Below, one piece after another: positions 10,647-19,688 of a DNA stretch of 64,000 nucleotides (positions are counted from its first letter, which is position 1; every line of letters starts with the position of its first letter). Source of the stretch: Bacillus sp. SM2101 (GTDB lineage Bacteria > Bacillota > Bacilli > Bacillales > SM2101). The stretch is from assembly GCF_018588585.1 (NCBI RefSeq), contig NZ_JAEUFG010000021.1, positions 1 to 64,000 on the forward strand, read 5' to 3'. Under the pieces are notes generated by a model. That model ran no database searches. It had not been told where the DNA came from and saw nothing but the letters and a program-made list of their open reading frames with translations. A program made the translations under genes and the position numbers.

Positions 10647-10695
10647 CAAAAGCAGTGTCCATAATTGCTAACACTGCTTTCTAATTATTTTTACT

Positions 10696-10860
10696 TTATT
10701 TATTTTTGTGTTGTTTTGATGTTACTGGTTGCCCCTTTTCGGCGTAATTTTGCTTAGCAATTTTTTTAGGATCAAACTCACGACCTAATTCAATATCATT
10801 ATTATTTATTCCATTTTTCGTTTTCTGCTCAGGATTGTTTTGTTTAGATCTTTTTTTCAT
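10696..10860 (-). CDS. Small basic hydrophilic protein of unknown function
   Basis: An ATG ORF of 54 aa (MKKRSKQNNPEQKTKNGIN to SKQHKNK) with a GGAGGGT ribosome binding site just upstream. It is Lys/Asn/Gln-rich with no membrane segment and no cysteine. That composition is common among minor Bacillus spore proteins, but I do not recognise the family. It lies downstream of the DUF2524 gene on the same strand with a 27-bp gap, so co-transcription is likely. Confidence 0.6.
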   Translation of the reverse strand: MKKRSKQNNPEQKTKNGINNNDIELGREFDPKKIAKQNYAEKGQPVTSKQHKNK

Positions 10861-10887
10861 AATACCCTCCAGCTATATTGAATATTC

Positions 10888-11151
10888 CTAATGATCTTGT
10901 AAGATCATCTCGTTCTGTAGTTCCTGAATTTGTAGCCGCATTCTGTGCAATTGTTCTTTTTGTTGGGCATTACAGCTAAGGGCAAGATGAGCTAAATCAT
11001 TATTTGCATTCTCCAGCTGCTGCTGTGCTTGAGAGAACTCATAATCATTGTAATGCTCTTGTCTTCTCGCCTCAGTTAGTTGCTCTTCCGCAAAGTTTAA
11101 TGTTTCTTCACATCTGTGAATAAATTCATGTACCGACTGACGTGTAGCCAT
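10888..11151 (-). CDS. ytzC: YtzC-like protein (DUF2524)
   Basis: Small cytoplasmic protein of 87 aa, almost entirely predicted helix with a Glu/Gln-rich coiled-coil character (residues about 5-85). It begins MATRQSVHEFIHRCEETLNF. The ATG follows AAAGGAGGC. Sequence and position next to ytqA match the Bacillus YtzC/DUF2524 family, whose function is unknown. Confidence 0.75.
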   Translation of the reverse strand: MATRQSVHEFIHRCEETLNFAEEQLTEARRQEHYNDYEFSQAQQQLENANNDLAHLALSCNAQQKEQLHRMRLQIQELQNEMILQDH

Positions 11152-11367
11152 CTCGCAACTTGCCTCCTTTATTTCAATTTAATTCAATAATTAGTTTTAC
11201 CTATTCGTTCTTTTCTATCATTTAAGACTCCATCTAATCATTTCCAACACAATAATTACATTTGTATAAATTTTATTAATCGTGATAAAATGCTTAAGAT
11301 ATGGACGTTGGCTAAGTTACAGCCTGTTTGGCTATTCTTTGGAAATTTTTATAAGGAGGTTACTGAC

Positions 11368-12330
11368 TTGACTCAGAATAACCTATTTCAATATGCTACT
11401 GATGATAAACGATACCATACTTGGAATTACCATTTACGACAAACATTTGGCCATAAAGTTTTTAAGGTTGCCTTAGATGGGGGATTTGACTGCCCCAATC
11501 GAGACGGCACTGTTGCTCATGGAGGATGCACATTTTGTAGTGCAGCAGGCTCAGGAGATTTTGCAGGAAATCGTGTTGATGATCTTATTACGCAATTTCA
11601 TTCAATAAAAAATAAAATGCATGATAAATGGAAAGACGGTAAGTATTTAGCTTATTTCCAAGCATATACGAATACACATGCCCCTGTTGATGTCTTAAGG
11701 GAAAAATTCGAATCCGTGTTAAATTTAGATGGAGTTGTTGGACTATCAATTGCAACAAGACCTGATTGCTTGCCTGATGATGTAGTAGAATATTTGGCAG
11801 AATTAAACGAGAAAACATATTTATGGGTGGAGCTAGGATTACAGACAATGCACCAAAGTACAGCCGATCTTATTAATCGAGCACATGATTTAGCTTGCTA
11901 TGTTGAGGGTGTACAGAAGCTTAGAAAGCACAATATTAATATTTGTTCTCATATAATTAACGGCTTACCTCAAGAAACAAACGAAATGATGATGGAAACG
12001 GCTAAATTTGTTGCTGGATTGGACGTTCAAGGCATGAAAATTCACCTATTACACTTGTTAAAAGGGACACCTATGGTCAAACAATACGAAAAGGGCTTAC
12101 TAGAATTTTTATCATTCGAGGATTATGTCAATTTAGTATGTGACCAGTTGGAAATTTTACCACCTGAAATGGTCATTCACCGTATTACAGGTGATGGTCC
12201 AATCGATTTAATGGTTGGTCCAATGTGGAGTGTGAATAAGTGGGAAGTTCTTAACGCAATTGATGCGGAACTCAAGCGTCGTGACAGCTATCAAGGTAAG
12301 CACGCAGTACACAAGGTGAGCATTAAATGA
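11368..12330 (+). CDS. ytqA: Radical SAM protein YtqA (TIGR01212), tRNA wobble-uridine modification
   Basis: Radical SAM enzyme of 320 aa. The iron-sulfur cysteines are in CPNRDGTVAHGGCTFC. I chose the TTG at 11368, seven bases after AAGGAGG; an ATG at 11290 in frame would add 26 residues that precede the ribosome binding site. The gene overlaps ytqB by four bases (ATGA), so the two are translationally coupled. Recent work on B. subtilis, as I recall it, places YtqA and YtqB in the pathway from cmnm5U34 to mnm5U34 in tRNA; that functional link is knowledge, not visible here. Confidence 0.87.
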   Translation: MTQNNLFQYATDDKRYHTWNYHLRQTFGHKVFKVALDGGFDCPNRDGTVAHGGCTFCSAAGSGDFAGNRVDDLITQFHSIKNKMHDKWKDGKYLAYFQAYTNTHAPVDVLREKFESVLNLDGVVGLSIATRPDCLPDDVVEYLAELNEKTYLWVELGLQTMHQSTADLINRAHDLACYVEGVQKLRKHNINICSHIINGLPQETNEMMMETAKFVAGLDVQGMKIHLLHLLKGTPMVKQYEKGLLEFLSFEDYVNLVCDQLEILPPEMVIHRITGDGPIDLMVGPMWSVNKWEVLNAIDAELKRRDSYQGKHAVHKVSIK

Positions 12331-12899
12331 AATTAGAACGTGTCTTACCGTATATGAGAACATTATTACAAGCAACATTATCTAAAGGTGATCTCGCAAT
12401 TGATGCAACAGTTGGAAATGGTAATGATACATTATTTCTATCCCAGCTTGTCGGAGAATCTGGACATATATATGGATTTGATATTCAGGAACAAGCAATT
12501 TTAAGTACAACGAAGCAGTTAGAAACTCATAATATTTATAACGGCGTTACACTATATCAGGCTAGTCATGATACGATCATCGATACGATTCCAACTGAGC
12601 TACACGGTCATATAAAAGCAGCTGTTTTTAATTTAGGATATTTGCCTGGAGGAAATAAGGAAATTGTAACAAAGCCCACTAGCACGATTCAAGCTCTAGA
12701 ACAGTTGTTATCTGTTTTGGCAGTAGGAGGAATTATTATAATTGTTATTTATTCTGGGCACCCTGAAGGGAAAATTGAACGTGATGAAATATTACATTAC
12801 GCTGCCACCCTCAATCAAAAGGATGCCAGTGTATTACAATATAAGTTTATTAATCAAGTTAATAATCCACCGTTCATTATTGCCATTGAAAAACGCTAA
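12327..12899 (+). CDS. ytqB: Class I SAM methyltransferase YtqB (MnmM-like)
   Basis: SAM-dependent methyltransferase of 190 aa. The SAM-binding motif is DATVGNGNDTLFLSQL, followed by the acidic ribose-binding end of strand 2 (IYGFDIQEQA). NLGYLPGG is the family block near the active site. YtqB of B. subtilis is reported to methylate nm5U34 to mnm5U34 in tRNA. It overlaps ytqA by four bases and is followed by a hairpin before the convergent ytpB. Confidence 0.88.
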   Translation: MKLERVLPYMRTLLQATLSKGDLAIDATVGNGNDTLFLSQLVGESGHIYGFDIQEQAILSTTKQLETHNIYNGVTLYQASHDTIIDTIPTELHGHIKAAVFNLGYLPGGNKEIVTKPTSTIQALEQLLSVLAVGGIIIIVIYSGHPEGKIERDEILHYAATLNQKDASVLQYKFINQVNNPPFIIAIEKR

Positions 12900-12925
12900 A
12901 GCCCAATATCAATTGGGCTTTAGTC
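12898..12925. terminator. Hairpin between convergent ytqB and ytpB
   Basis: Arms AAAGCCCAAT and ATTGGGCTTT enclose a four-base loop. It is probably a shared terminator, although the T-tract on the plus strand is interrupted. Confidence 0.6.
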
Positions 12926-12979
12926 ATGTTATTTCACGAAAATTAATTCTTTATCCGAATTACAACAAAATGGTATACC

Positions 12980-14077
12980 CTAATTCGGTTTGGCTGTCGC
13001 TACATTCAAATTTGGTTTCCAACGTTGTAGCCTTCGATATGCTCGACCATTAAAATAAAAAAACTTTGATATTGATCCACCGAGTTTAATAATCTTCTTA
13101 GCTGCTTGCTTAACATCCTTTTGTTTACTAACCTTTTCATCTGATAAATAAATGCCTAATAAACCTCTGTTAATTAGACGATGAAACTTCTCGTCAGGTA
13201 ACCCAGCTGTATTTTTATCTGCCTCTTCAACAAAATGGATAAATCTCTGAATCATTTCTTCCTGATTCTGATAATAAAAACAAAAATTCAAATCTCCACC
13301 TTGTCGATCTTCTTCCTGGTCAATAAAATAATCCAATAGTATGTGCAGACCTTGAATATAAGGAAAATAGCTATTACGAATTTTTTGTGCCATACCTTCT
13401 TCAAAATAGTCATTAAATGAATAGGCAACTAAACAAAAGATTCCTAATGTAGATCCTGAACAAGCTGAAAATTCGTACCACTCCATTTTTGGTAACTCCG
13501 ATTCATAATCTTCAAACCACTTTTCTAAACGTGGTACCCTTTCTTCGATAGTTACATGCTTATGGACTTGTAGATCACAATAGTAAAGAGAAAGCTCTAG
13601 TAAATAAGGAGCAATCTGTTCATAATGCTTACTCTTTTGTAAAATTCTTTGACAAGTAGTTACTAAATCATGTAAATATCCACCATCAGCTTGTTCATCA
13701 CGGTATCTGTAATAATTCTCCTTATCACTGTGAATCGTAAGTGCATGCGGCATTGAATTGTGTAAGGCACGAAAATCATTTGGATCAAGTGATGTACTGC
13801 GATCGCATAAATTATCTAAATAATCGCTGATCGTTTGATATGCGACAATAAATCCTATACAATCATCCAGGTGCTCTTTGGCAAGCAGTGCCAAAATAGA
13901 TCCACCTTCACAATGAAATGTCTTGTCATTTATGCTAGCAATTGCCTGCTTTCTAAGCTCTTTATTCGGTATGTTTTCCGCTTTGTGTCGCCAATATGCT
14001 AAATAATGATGTACAGTTGGTAATACCTCTTTATACACTTTTTTCATCAAGCCTACTGGTTCACTTGGTATTTTCAA
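12980..14077 (-). CDS. ytpB: Tetraprenyl-beta-curcumene synthase (YtpB, DUF2600)
   Basis: Terpene cyclase of 365 aa that, in B. subtilis, converts tetraprenyl diphosphate to tetraprenyl-beta-curcumene, precursor of sesquarterpenes/sporulenes. The acidic segment is DYLDNLCDR. Start is set at the TTG at 14077 with AGAGGTGA four bases upstream. The longer frame to 14098 would overlap the ytpA stop and has no ribosome binding site. Next to ytpA, as in B. subtilis; likely one operon. Confidence 0.87.
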   Translation of the reverse strand: MKIPSEPVGLMKKVYKEVLPTVHHYLAYWRHKAENIPNKELRKQAIASINDKTFHCEGGSILALLAKEHLDDCIGFIVAYQTISDYLDNLCDRSTSLDPNDFRALHNSMPHALTIHSDKENYYRYRDEQADGGYLHDLVTTCQRILQKSKHYEQIAPYLLELSLYYCDLQVHKHVTIEERVPRLEKWFEDYESELPKMEWYEFSACSGSTLGIFCLVAYSFNDYFEEGMAQKIRNSYFPYIQGLHILLDYFIDQEEDRQGGDLNFCFYYQNQEEMIQRFIHFVEEADKNTAGLPDEKFHRLINRGLLGIYLSDEKVSKQKDVKQAAKKIIKLGGSISKFFYFNGRAYRRLQRWKPNLNVATAKPN

Positions 14078-14094
14078 AAAATCACCTCTATGTA

Positions 14095-14895
14095 TCAATT
14101 CAAGTTTTCATATAGCTTAATTTCTTTTTCAACAAAACTTTTTGCGAAGTTAAACACATTTTCACGTTCTGGTTCATTAAATATTTCATGGTATAAGCCA
14201 ATCCACTCTTTATATGTTTTATCTGTACATTTTACGTGATCAAACCATTCTTTTACAACAACTTTATCAACAATTTTATCGCTACCACCTTGCATTAGCA
14301 ACAACGGTACATCTGGTAGTTTATGAATATTTCGATAAGCAAGTTTCATTGCCTTCAATAATTCATGATACCAACGAACCGACACTTTTGTAACGTACAA
14401 AGAATCATTATTATCCTGCTCTTGAATATCTTTATTACGAGTTGCTATTTCAGCAGACAACTTTGCTTCAAACAGTTTTTCAGGAAATAGGTAATTTAAC
14501 CCCTTTGAGACCCACTCCAAACCCTTTGGAGGATGTTCCACTAGCCCTAAGCAAGGAGAAGATAGCATTAAACCATGAATAGGTAATTGTTTTTCCTGCA
14601 TGGCTCTAATTGCAACAAGCCCACCCATACTATGACCTAATATAAAAACAGGGAGTTTAAATGTAAGTGCTTCTTGCACCCACATTTCTATTTCCTCAAT
14701 ATAATCATCAAAAGAATCAATATGACCTCGATGTCTTCTTCTTGACGTACCTTGTCCAGGTAAATCCCCCATCGCAACATGCATACCGATCGACCTCCAC
14801 ATCTCCAGAAGCCACTTATACCTCCCTATATGCTCACAAGCACCATGAATGATCACGATCACCCCTAGAGGCTGTTCAGCATGCCATAATCTCAT
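14095..14895 (-). CDS. ytpA: Alpha/beta hydrolase, lysophospholipase/monoacylglycerol-lipase type (YtpA)
   Basis: Serine hydrolase of 266 aa. Nucleophile elbow GHSMGG, catalytic Asp in GGSDKIVD, His in GLYHEIFNE. The oxyanion-hole region VIIHGACEHIGRY is typical of monoacylglycerol-lipase-like enzymes. The B. subtilis homologue is a phospholipase linked to the antibiotic bacilysocin. Upstream of ytpB with 17 bp between them. It begins at an ATG with AGGGGGGATC upstream. Confidence 0.87.
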   Translation of the reverse strand: MRLWHAEQPLGVIVIIHGACEHIGRYKWLLEMWRSIGMHVAMGDLPGQGTSRRRHRGHIDSFDDYIEEIEMWVQEALTFKLPVFILGHSMGGLVAIRAMQEKQLPIHGLMLSSPCLGLVEHPPKGLEWVSKGLNYLFPEKLFEAKLSAEIATRNKDIQEQDNNDSLYVTKVSVRWYHELLKAMKLAYRNIHKLPDVPLLLMQGGSDKIVDKVVVKEWFDHVKCTDKTYKEWIGLYHEIFNEPERENVFNFAKSFVEKEIKLYENLN

Positions 14896-14985
14896 TATGA
14901 TCCCCCCTTAATCGTATAATAAATTCATTTCGAATGTGTTAATAATTTGTTACACTTATTTAAAACTATACTTAGTAAGAAATGC

Positions 14986-15110
14986 GAAGCCGACTTGTAC
15001 AGCCTCGACAAGCGTTGGAGTCAATGAACATGAAGGCGCTTTTTGACTTTGTGGGCATTGACGAAACGACTCGAGAGGCTAGGAGGCGCAGCTGGACAGA
15101 TTGAAATGCG
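14986..15110 (+). repeat. 125-bp tandem unit, copy 1
   Basis: First of two head-to-tail 125-base units, both ending in AATGCG. It shares GAAGGCGCTTTTTGACTT, GACAAGCG.TGGA and ACGACTCGAG with copy 2. It contains an AAGCG...GGCGCTTTTTG hairpin that resembles an intrinsic terminator on the plus strand. Confidence 0.8.
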
Positions 15111-15235
15111 GAAGCGCCTTGTTCATCTCCGACAAGCGCTGGAACCAATACACATGAAGGCGCTTTTTGACTTCAGGTGTATTGGTGAAGCGACTCGAGG
15201 AGATAGGCACTGAAGCTGGGACTGCTAGAAATGCG
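15111..15235 (+). repeat. 125-bp tandem unit, copy 2
   Basis: Second unit, ending 31 bases before the ytoA start codon. AAGCGCTGG ... GAAGGCGCTTTTTG forms the terminator-like hairpin. Similar elements are, to my memory, scattered through other Bacillaceae genomes, but I cannot check this here. Confidence 0.8.
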
Positions 15236-15266
15236 TTTATTACTATTAATGAAAGGGATTGTGAAC

Positions 15267-15785
15267 ATGATCTATCCGTACAAGGGTGTAACCCCTACAA
15301 TAGCAAATACAGCATTTATTGCTGATTACGTGACAATCACTGGTGACGTATCTATAGGTGATGAGTGCTCAATTTGGTTTAATACTGTCATTCGTGGTGA
15401 TGTTGCACCGACTACTTTAGGCAACCGTGTTAATATTCAAGATAACTCTGTTTTACATCAAAGTCCCAATAAACCTTTAATTATTGAAGATGATGTGACA
15501 GTTGGCCATCAAGTGATTCTCCATAGCTCAATTATTCGAAAAAAAGCACTAATTGGTATGGGCTCAATTGTTCTTGATGGGGCAGAGATTGGAGAAGGCG
15601 CATTTATTGGAGCGGGAAGCCTTGTACCACAAGGCAAGACAATCCCACCGTATACATTAGCCTTTGGGCGTCCTGCAAAAGTTATTAGGAAATTAACTGA
15701 AGATGACCTAAAGGAAATGCACAGAATTCGCAGTGAATATGTAGAGAAGGGCCAATATTATAAGAGTCTACAAGATAAACAATAA
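15267..15785 (+). CDS. ytoA: Gamma-carbonic anhydrase-like hexapeptide protein (YtoA)
   Basis: Left-handed beta-helix protein of 172 aa built from hexapeptide repeats ([20 protein letters not shown]). Three putative metal ligands are the His residues in SVLHQS, TVGHQV and VILHSS, as in gamma-class carbonic anhydrases. The ATG at 15267 is chosen because AAAGGGAT lies nine bases upstream and it matches the family N-terminus MIYPYKG; the frame is open further upstream to 15231 inside the repeat. Enzymatic activity of this subgroup is uncertain. Confidence 0.85.
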   Translation: MIYPYKGVTPTIANTAFIADYVTITGDVSIGDECSIWFNTVIRGDVAPTTLGNRVNIQDNSVLHQSPNKPLIIEDDVTVGHQVILHSSIIRKKALIGMGSIVLDGAEIGEGAFIGAGSLVPQGKTIPPYTLAFGRPAKVIRKLTEDDLKEMHRIRSEYVEKGQYYKSLQDKQ

Positions 15786-15918
15786 TACTGCAGAGCAGCT
15801 AAAGTTGAAATGTTTATTCTATTTAAAGTGGGGATATTCTAGCAGAAAATCATAAATTCAACAATAGAATTACAATGGCTACAATTGACTTGTATTATAT
15901 AATATTTGAGGAGAAAAA

Positions 15919-16767
15919 ATGATATTTTTATTTTGGCTACTAATTATTATCATAATTGGGTATCTTGTATACCTATACAAAACTCAAAAAAAAGCAAAGA
16001 AAACAATTATATCCTGTATACTCATTCTATTCATAATATGTATTATTTTGCTCATAAAAAAACTACCTGTGTCGACATTGAGAGAAGCAAATCATACTTC
16101 GGTAGAAGCTCAAGCACCTGAAAATGATGTTGAAATCATACAAAATACGATGATAAAAATCAAAGATTCTGTACTATTACAAGCACCAGCACTTTCACAA
16201 CTTCCTGAACTTCCTCGTGGTTGTGAAGTAACGGCATTAGCAATGTTTTTACAATATGCGGGTGTCGTTGTTGATAAAATGGAATTAGCTGAAAAAATAG
16301 CAAAAGATCCAACACCATACAAAAAGAAAAATGGCATTATTTCTTACGGGCATCCAAACAATGGGTTTGTAGGAGATATGTATAATCGTAATAAAAGAGG
16401 GTATGGTGTGTATGTTAAACCAATAAAACAGCTTGCAGAGCAATATTTACCTTCAAAGATCATTGATCTAACTGATCGTGACTTCAAAGAAATTGAAATG
16501 TATTTATCAATTGGATCACCTGTATGGGTGATTACTAATACTACATATCAAAAATTATCTAATGATAAATTTGAACACTGGGAAACTCCTAATGGAAAAA
16601 TAAAAATTACTTATTTTGAACACTCGGTTCTAATTACAGGATACGATTCAGAGTTCATCTATTTTAATGACCCTCTTACTGGCGAAAAAAATAAAAAAGT
16701 TCCTAGAGACCATTTCATCGCAGCTTGGCAACAAATGGGGAATCAGGCCATTACCTACATGGAGTAA
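15919..16767 (+). CDS. Membrane-anchored C39-like cysteine peptidase family protein
   Basis: A protein of 282 aa with two N-terminal hydrophobic segments (residues about 2-19 and 31-47) and an extracytoplasmic C39-like papain-fold domain. Candidate catalytic residues are Cys in LPRGCEVTALAM, His in YFEHSVLITGYD and Asp in FNDPLTG. It resembles YvpB-type Bacillus proteins. Unlike bacteriocin-processing C39 domains it is not fused to an ABC transporter. The ATG is preceded by GAGGAGAAAA. Substrate unknown. Confidence 0.8.
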   Translation: MIFLFWLLIIIIIGYLVYLYKTQKKAKKTIISCILILFIICIILLIKKLPVSTLREANHTSVEAQAPENDVEIIQNTMIKIKDSVLLQAPALSQLPELPRGCEVTALAMFLQYAGVVVDKMELAEKIAKDPTPYKKKNGIISYGHPNNGFVGDMYNRNKRGYGVYVKPIKQLAEQYLPSKIIDLTDRDFKEIEMYLSIGSPVWVITNTTYQKLSNDKFEHWETPNGKIKITYFEHSVLITGYDSEFIYFNDPLTGEKNKKVPRDHFIAAWQQMGNQAITYME

Positions 16768-16782
16768 TGACCTGACTTTTTT
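16745..16782 (+). terminator. Terminator overlapping the end of the C39-like gene
   Basis: Arms CAGGCCATTAC and GTAATGACCTG (one mismatch) are followed by ACTTTTTT. The left arm lies within the last codons. Confidence 0.7.
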
Positions 16783-17063
16783 CATGCATGTCTGTTTTCG
16801 CATTCTCGCAAAATAATCACAATGACTAGCGCTTTGAGTATCTTTTTTCTTCGTTAAAATGAATGTCGACGTAAAAGCAGTTCTAACTCTTCTATATAAG
16901 TAATAATAGCAACAAAAAATTTTTATTTAAGCTACATTAAGTGCTTAGAGATTATCCCTTAACCTCGCTACACCATTCTTTTCCAAAGACAAAAAGCGCC
17001 TTCGAGTGAGTCAACTCTAGCGCTTCTCGTGAGAGTGCAATACACTTGCACTTATCTTATCGT
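16768..17063. other. Convergent intergenic spacer
   Basis: Between the C39-like gene and asnB. It contains both terminators and, around 16850-16915, sequence resembling a decayed dispersed repeat (TTCTTCGTTAAAATGAATG ... AATAGCAACAAAAAATTTT). No gene seen. Confidence 0.4.
16990..17035 (-). terminator. Terminator of asnB, similar to the 125-bp repeat hairpin
   Basis: On the minus strand, AAGCGCTAGAG ... TCGAAGGCGCTTTTTGTC forms a hairpin with a T-run. The same GAAGGCGCTTTTTG string occurs in both 125-bp units near ytoA. Confidence 0.7.
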
Positions 17064-18959
17064 TTAAGCTGTTTCATTTGCTCGCTCATACATTGACTCG
17101 AAATCAAATTTCTTTTCAATATACACCTGATGCCAAATCATAAATATAACAACTGTCCAAATTTTCCTACTGTAATCACCCTTATTAGCACAATGATCAT
17201 CTAGTAGTGATAAAAGTACCTCTTTATTAAAGATATGATCTGTATCGCTAGTTTGAATGATCTGTTTTACCCAATCGTACATCTCATCTTTCAGCCAGTG
17301 ACGAATTGGTACAGGAAAACCTAGCTTCTTTCTTTGTAGCACGTGAGCTGGTACAATTCCTTCAACAGCTTTGCGTAAAATATATTTCGTTGTATTTTGA
17401 GCTGTTTTCATTTCTGGTGAAATTTTTGAAGCCACTTTGAAAACTTCTTTATCTAAAAAGGGCACACGTAATTCAAGTGAATGAGCCATCGTCATTTTAT
17501 CTGCCTTTAATAAAATATCACCACGCAACCACGTATGAATATCAATGTACTGCATTTTGTTTACAGGTTCATAGCCTTGGATATCCTCATAAAATGGTGC
17601 TGTAATTTTTCGATAGTCTAGTTGTGAATTATAGTCACGTAAAAGCTTACGTTTATCTGCTTCTTCAAACATTTTGGCATTACCAATGTACCGCTCCTCC
17701 ATTGGTGTTATTCCTCGCTCAATAAAACTTTTTCCCTTCACACCATCCGGTAACATTGTAGCAATTTTAGCAAGAGCAGATTTTGCAAAGTTAGGTAAAT
17801 TACTAAACATTTCAAGAGATTGCGGCTCACGATAAATGTTATACCCACCAAACAATTCATCTGCACCTTCTCCAGATAATACAACAGTAACATGTTTTCT
17901 GGCTTCTCTGGCGACAAAATATAACGGAACTGCTGCAGGGTCAGCAAGCGGATCGTCCATATGCCAAATAATTTTTGGAAGCTCTTGCATATACTCTTCT
18001 GGAGAGATAACATAGCTTATATTTTCCAAACCAAGCTTTGCAGCTGTCTCCTTCGCTACATCTATTTCACTGAAACCATCACGTTCAAAGCCTACAGAAA
18101 AAGTTTTTATATTAGGGTGAAATTCCTTTGCTATTGATGCGATAATCGAAGAATCGATTCCACCTGAAAGAAAGGATCCAACAGGCACATCACTACGCAT
18201 ATGTATTTTCACCGAATCGTATAATACATCACGAATTTCCTTGATGAGCTTATCCTCTGACTTATGTATCGTATGAAAACTGGCTTTCCAATATTGTGAG
18301 ATATTCATAGGCTCACCAATTTTTTTTGTAAAGTAGTGCCCAGGCTCCAATTTACGAATGCCATATGACATCGTTTCAGGTTCAGGTACATATTGATACG
18401 TTAAATAGTTTTGCAATGCCTCATAGTTTATTAAGCCGTTCTTCAGCGCTGCCAAAATACTCTTTTTTTCTGATGCAAAATATGTTAAATCATCCTGCTC
18501 CATATAGAAAAACGGTTTAATTCCGAATTGATCCCGTGCCCCAAATAAAGTTTTCGTCTCTTTATCCCAAATTACGAATGCAAACATTCCTCTTAGTTTT
18601 TCTACAGCTTTTTCCTTTTCGTGGCTATAAAGAGCTAATATAACTTCTGTATCAGAGCTCGTATTAAAATGAAAGCCTTCCTTGACTAAAGATTCACGAA
18701 GCTCTACATAATTATATATTTCACCGTTAAAGATTATCCAATAACGTTCATTTTCATAAGTAAGAGGCTGATGTCCCCCTTCAAGATCAATAATACTTAA
18801 ACGTCTAAAACCTAGCTGTATATGTTCATCGAAATAAAACCCTTCATCGTCTGGTCCTCTATGAGTAATAATATTATTCATATTTTCAAACAAAGCTTTG
18901 TCATTTTCGTTACGTTGATGATTTGCTGTATTGTTTACACAGCCAATGAATCCACACAT
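17064..18959 (-). CDS. asnB: Asparagine synthetase (glutamine-hydrolysing)
   Basis: ATP-dependent amidation of aspartate using glutamine, 631 aa, matching B. subtilis AsnB length. The start is placed at 18959 so that Cys2 (MCGFIGC) is the glutaminase nucleophile after Met removal; an in-frame ATG four codons upstream would abolish this. The glutaminase domain covers about residues 1-210. The synthetase domain has the PP-loop SGGIDSSIIAS near 262-272. Followed by a terminator. The asnB-metK-pckA order is that of B. subtilis. Confidence 0.96.
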   Translation of the reverse strand: MCGFIGCVNNTANHQRNENDKALFENMNNIITHRGPDDEGFYFDEHIQLGFRRLSIIDLEGGHQPLTYENERYWIIFNGEIYNYVELRESLVKEGFHFNTSSDTEVILALYSHEKEKAVEKLRGMFAFVIWDKETKTLFGARDQFGIKPFFYMEQDDLTYFASEKKSILAALKNGLINYEALQNYLTYQYVPEPETMSYGIRKLEPGHYFTKKIGEPMNISQYWKASFHTIHKSEDKLIKEIRDVLYDSVKIHMRSDVPVGSFLSGGIDSSIIASIAKEFHPNIKTFSVGFERDGFSEIDVAKETAAKLGLENISYVISPEEYMQELPKIIWHMDDPLADPAAVPLYFVAREARKHVTVVLSGEGADELFGGYNIYREPQSLEMFSNLPNFAKSALAKIATMLPDGVKGKSFIERGITPMEERYIGNAKMFEEADKRKLLRDYNSQLDYRKITAPFYEDIQGYEPVNKMQYIDIHTWLRGDILLKADKMTMAHSLELRVPFLDKEVFKVASKISPEMKTAQNTTKYILRKAVEGIVPAHVLQRKKLGFPVPIRHWLKDEMYDWVKQIIQTSDTDHIFNKEVLLSLLDDHCANKGDYSRKIWTVVIFMIWHQVYIEKKFDFESMYERANETA

Positions 18960-19070
18960 TATGTAAGTCACCTACTAATTCGTATTTATATATTTAAGAA
19001 TTATATCATATTTAGCTAGTGAATTGAGCAGTGTTAGTAGTATACACAATTTTCCTTTTTGTCTAATCAG

Positions 19071-19265
19071 AAAGGCTCTTTTCGTAAACTTGCTATGTTT
19101 ACTAAATGCTTTTTTTGTAAACTCTGTTATTGGTACCAAACTAGTTCCATAAAAAGTTGTTTTATATGTTAGTCATCGTTGTACAGAAGAAAAAATGCCA
19201 CGAACACTAGATATATACATCCTAAAATCCTAGAAGAAAAAACAAAAATCAATGTCAAAACAGCC
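19071..19265. repeat. MITE-like dispersed repeat, copy 3
   Basis: Begins AAAGGCTCTTTTCGTAAACT and ends ATCAATGTCAAAACAGCC, so it is in the orientation opposite to copy 1. The interior has AGTCATCGTTGTACAGAAGA and ACGAACACTAGATATATACA. It lies upstream of asnB. Confidence 0.7.
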
Positions 19266-19390
19266 AGCGACAAAAATTTAACTCTCCTATATTTCGGTTA
19301 GTATGCATTATTTTCTTTCATTTATAAAGGAATTTTTTATGAGAGTAGAGAAATAGTTTGTAAAATTCTGAAAAATCAGGAGGGTTACTT

Positions 19391-19597
19391 GTGGACTACC
19401 GTGAACATGAGGTACTAAAATTCATTAACGAAAATTTTCCTAACCTAGAACTTGAAATTCAGAACTTGTCTTTGTTTCCTTTTGGCAAACGAATAATAGA
19501 TATTAATGGCTATGAGATATTCGTATACTACTGTCCTTTTGCAGATAGTGTTAAAACGATATTTCCTAATGTGACAGAAGTTAAGAGTCCATCTTAG
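19391..19597 (+). CDS. Small protein of unknown function
   Basis: 68-aa ORF starting at GTG with AGGAGGG eight bases upstream. The product is soluble and mildly acidic, with a Phe/Tyr-rich centre (YEIFVYYCPFADSVKTIFP) and a single Cys. I do not recognise the family. It is isolated between asnB and metK on the opposite strand and followed by a strong hairpin, which supports a real transcription unit. Confidence 0.6.
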   Translation: MDYREHEVLKFINENFPNLELEIQNLSLFPFGKRIIDINGYEIFVYYCPFADSVKTIFPNVTEVKSPS

Positions 19598-19627
19598 TTA
19601 TTACCTATAAAAAATATTGTCATTCAT

Positions 19628-19676
19628 AGTAAGGGCATATCTCACATACAGAATATGTTGTATGTGGGATATGCCC
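19628..19676. terminator. Long hairpin between the small gene and metK
   Basis: Arms AGGGCATATCTCACATAC and GTATGTGGGATATGCCCT (one mismatch) form an 18-bp stem. It is a probable terminator of the small plus-strand gene, possibly bidirectional. Confidence 0.65.
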
Positions 19677-19688
19677 TAGTTATTTATT

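Noticed and set aside
12742-13053. 103-aa plus-strand ORF overlapping ytqB
   Set aside because: It runs in another frame through ytqB and antisense to ytpB, has no ribosome binding site and no family resemblance.
15919-16767. Bacteriocin export/processing peptidase
   Set aside because: The C39-like domain has no ABC transporter fusion and no double-glycine leader peptide gene is nearby.
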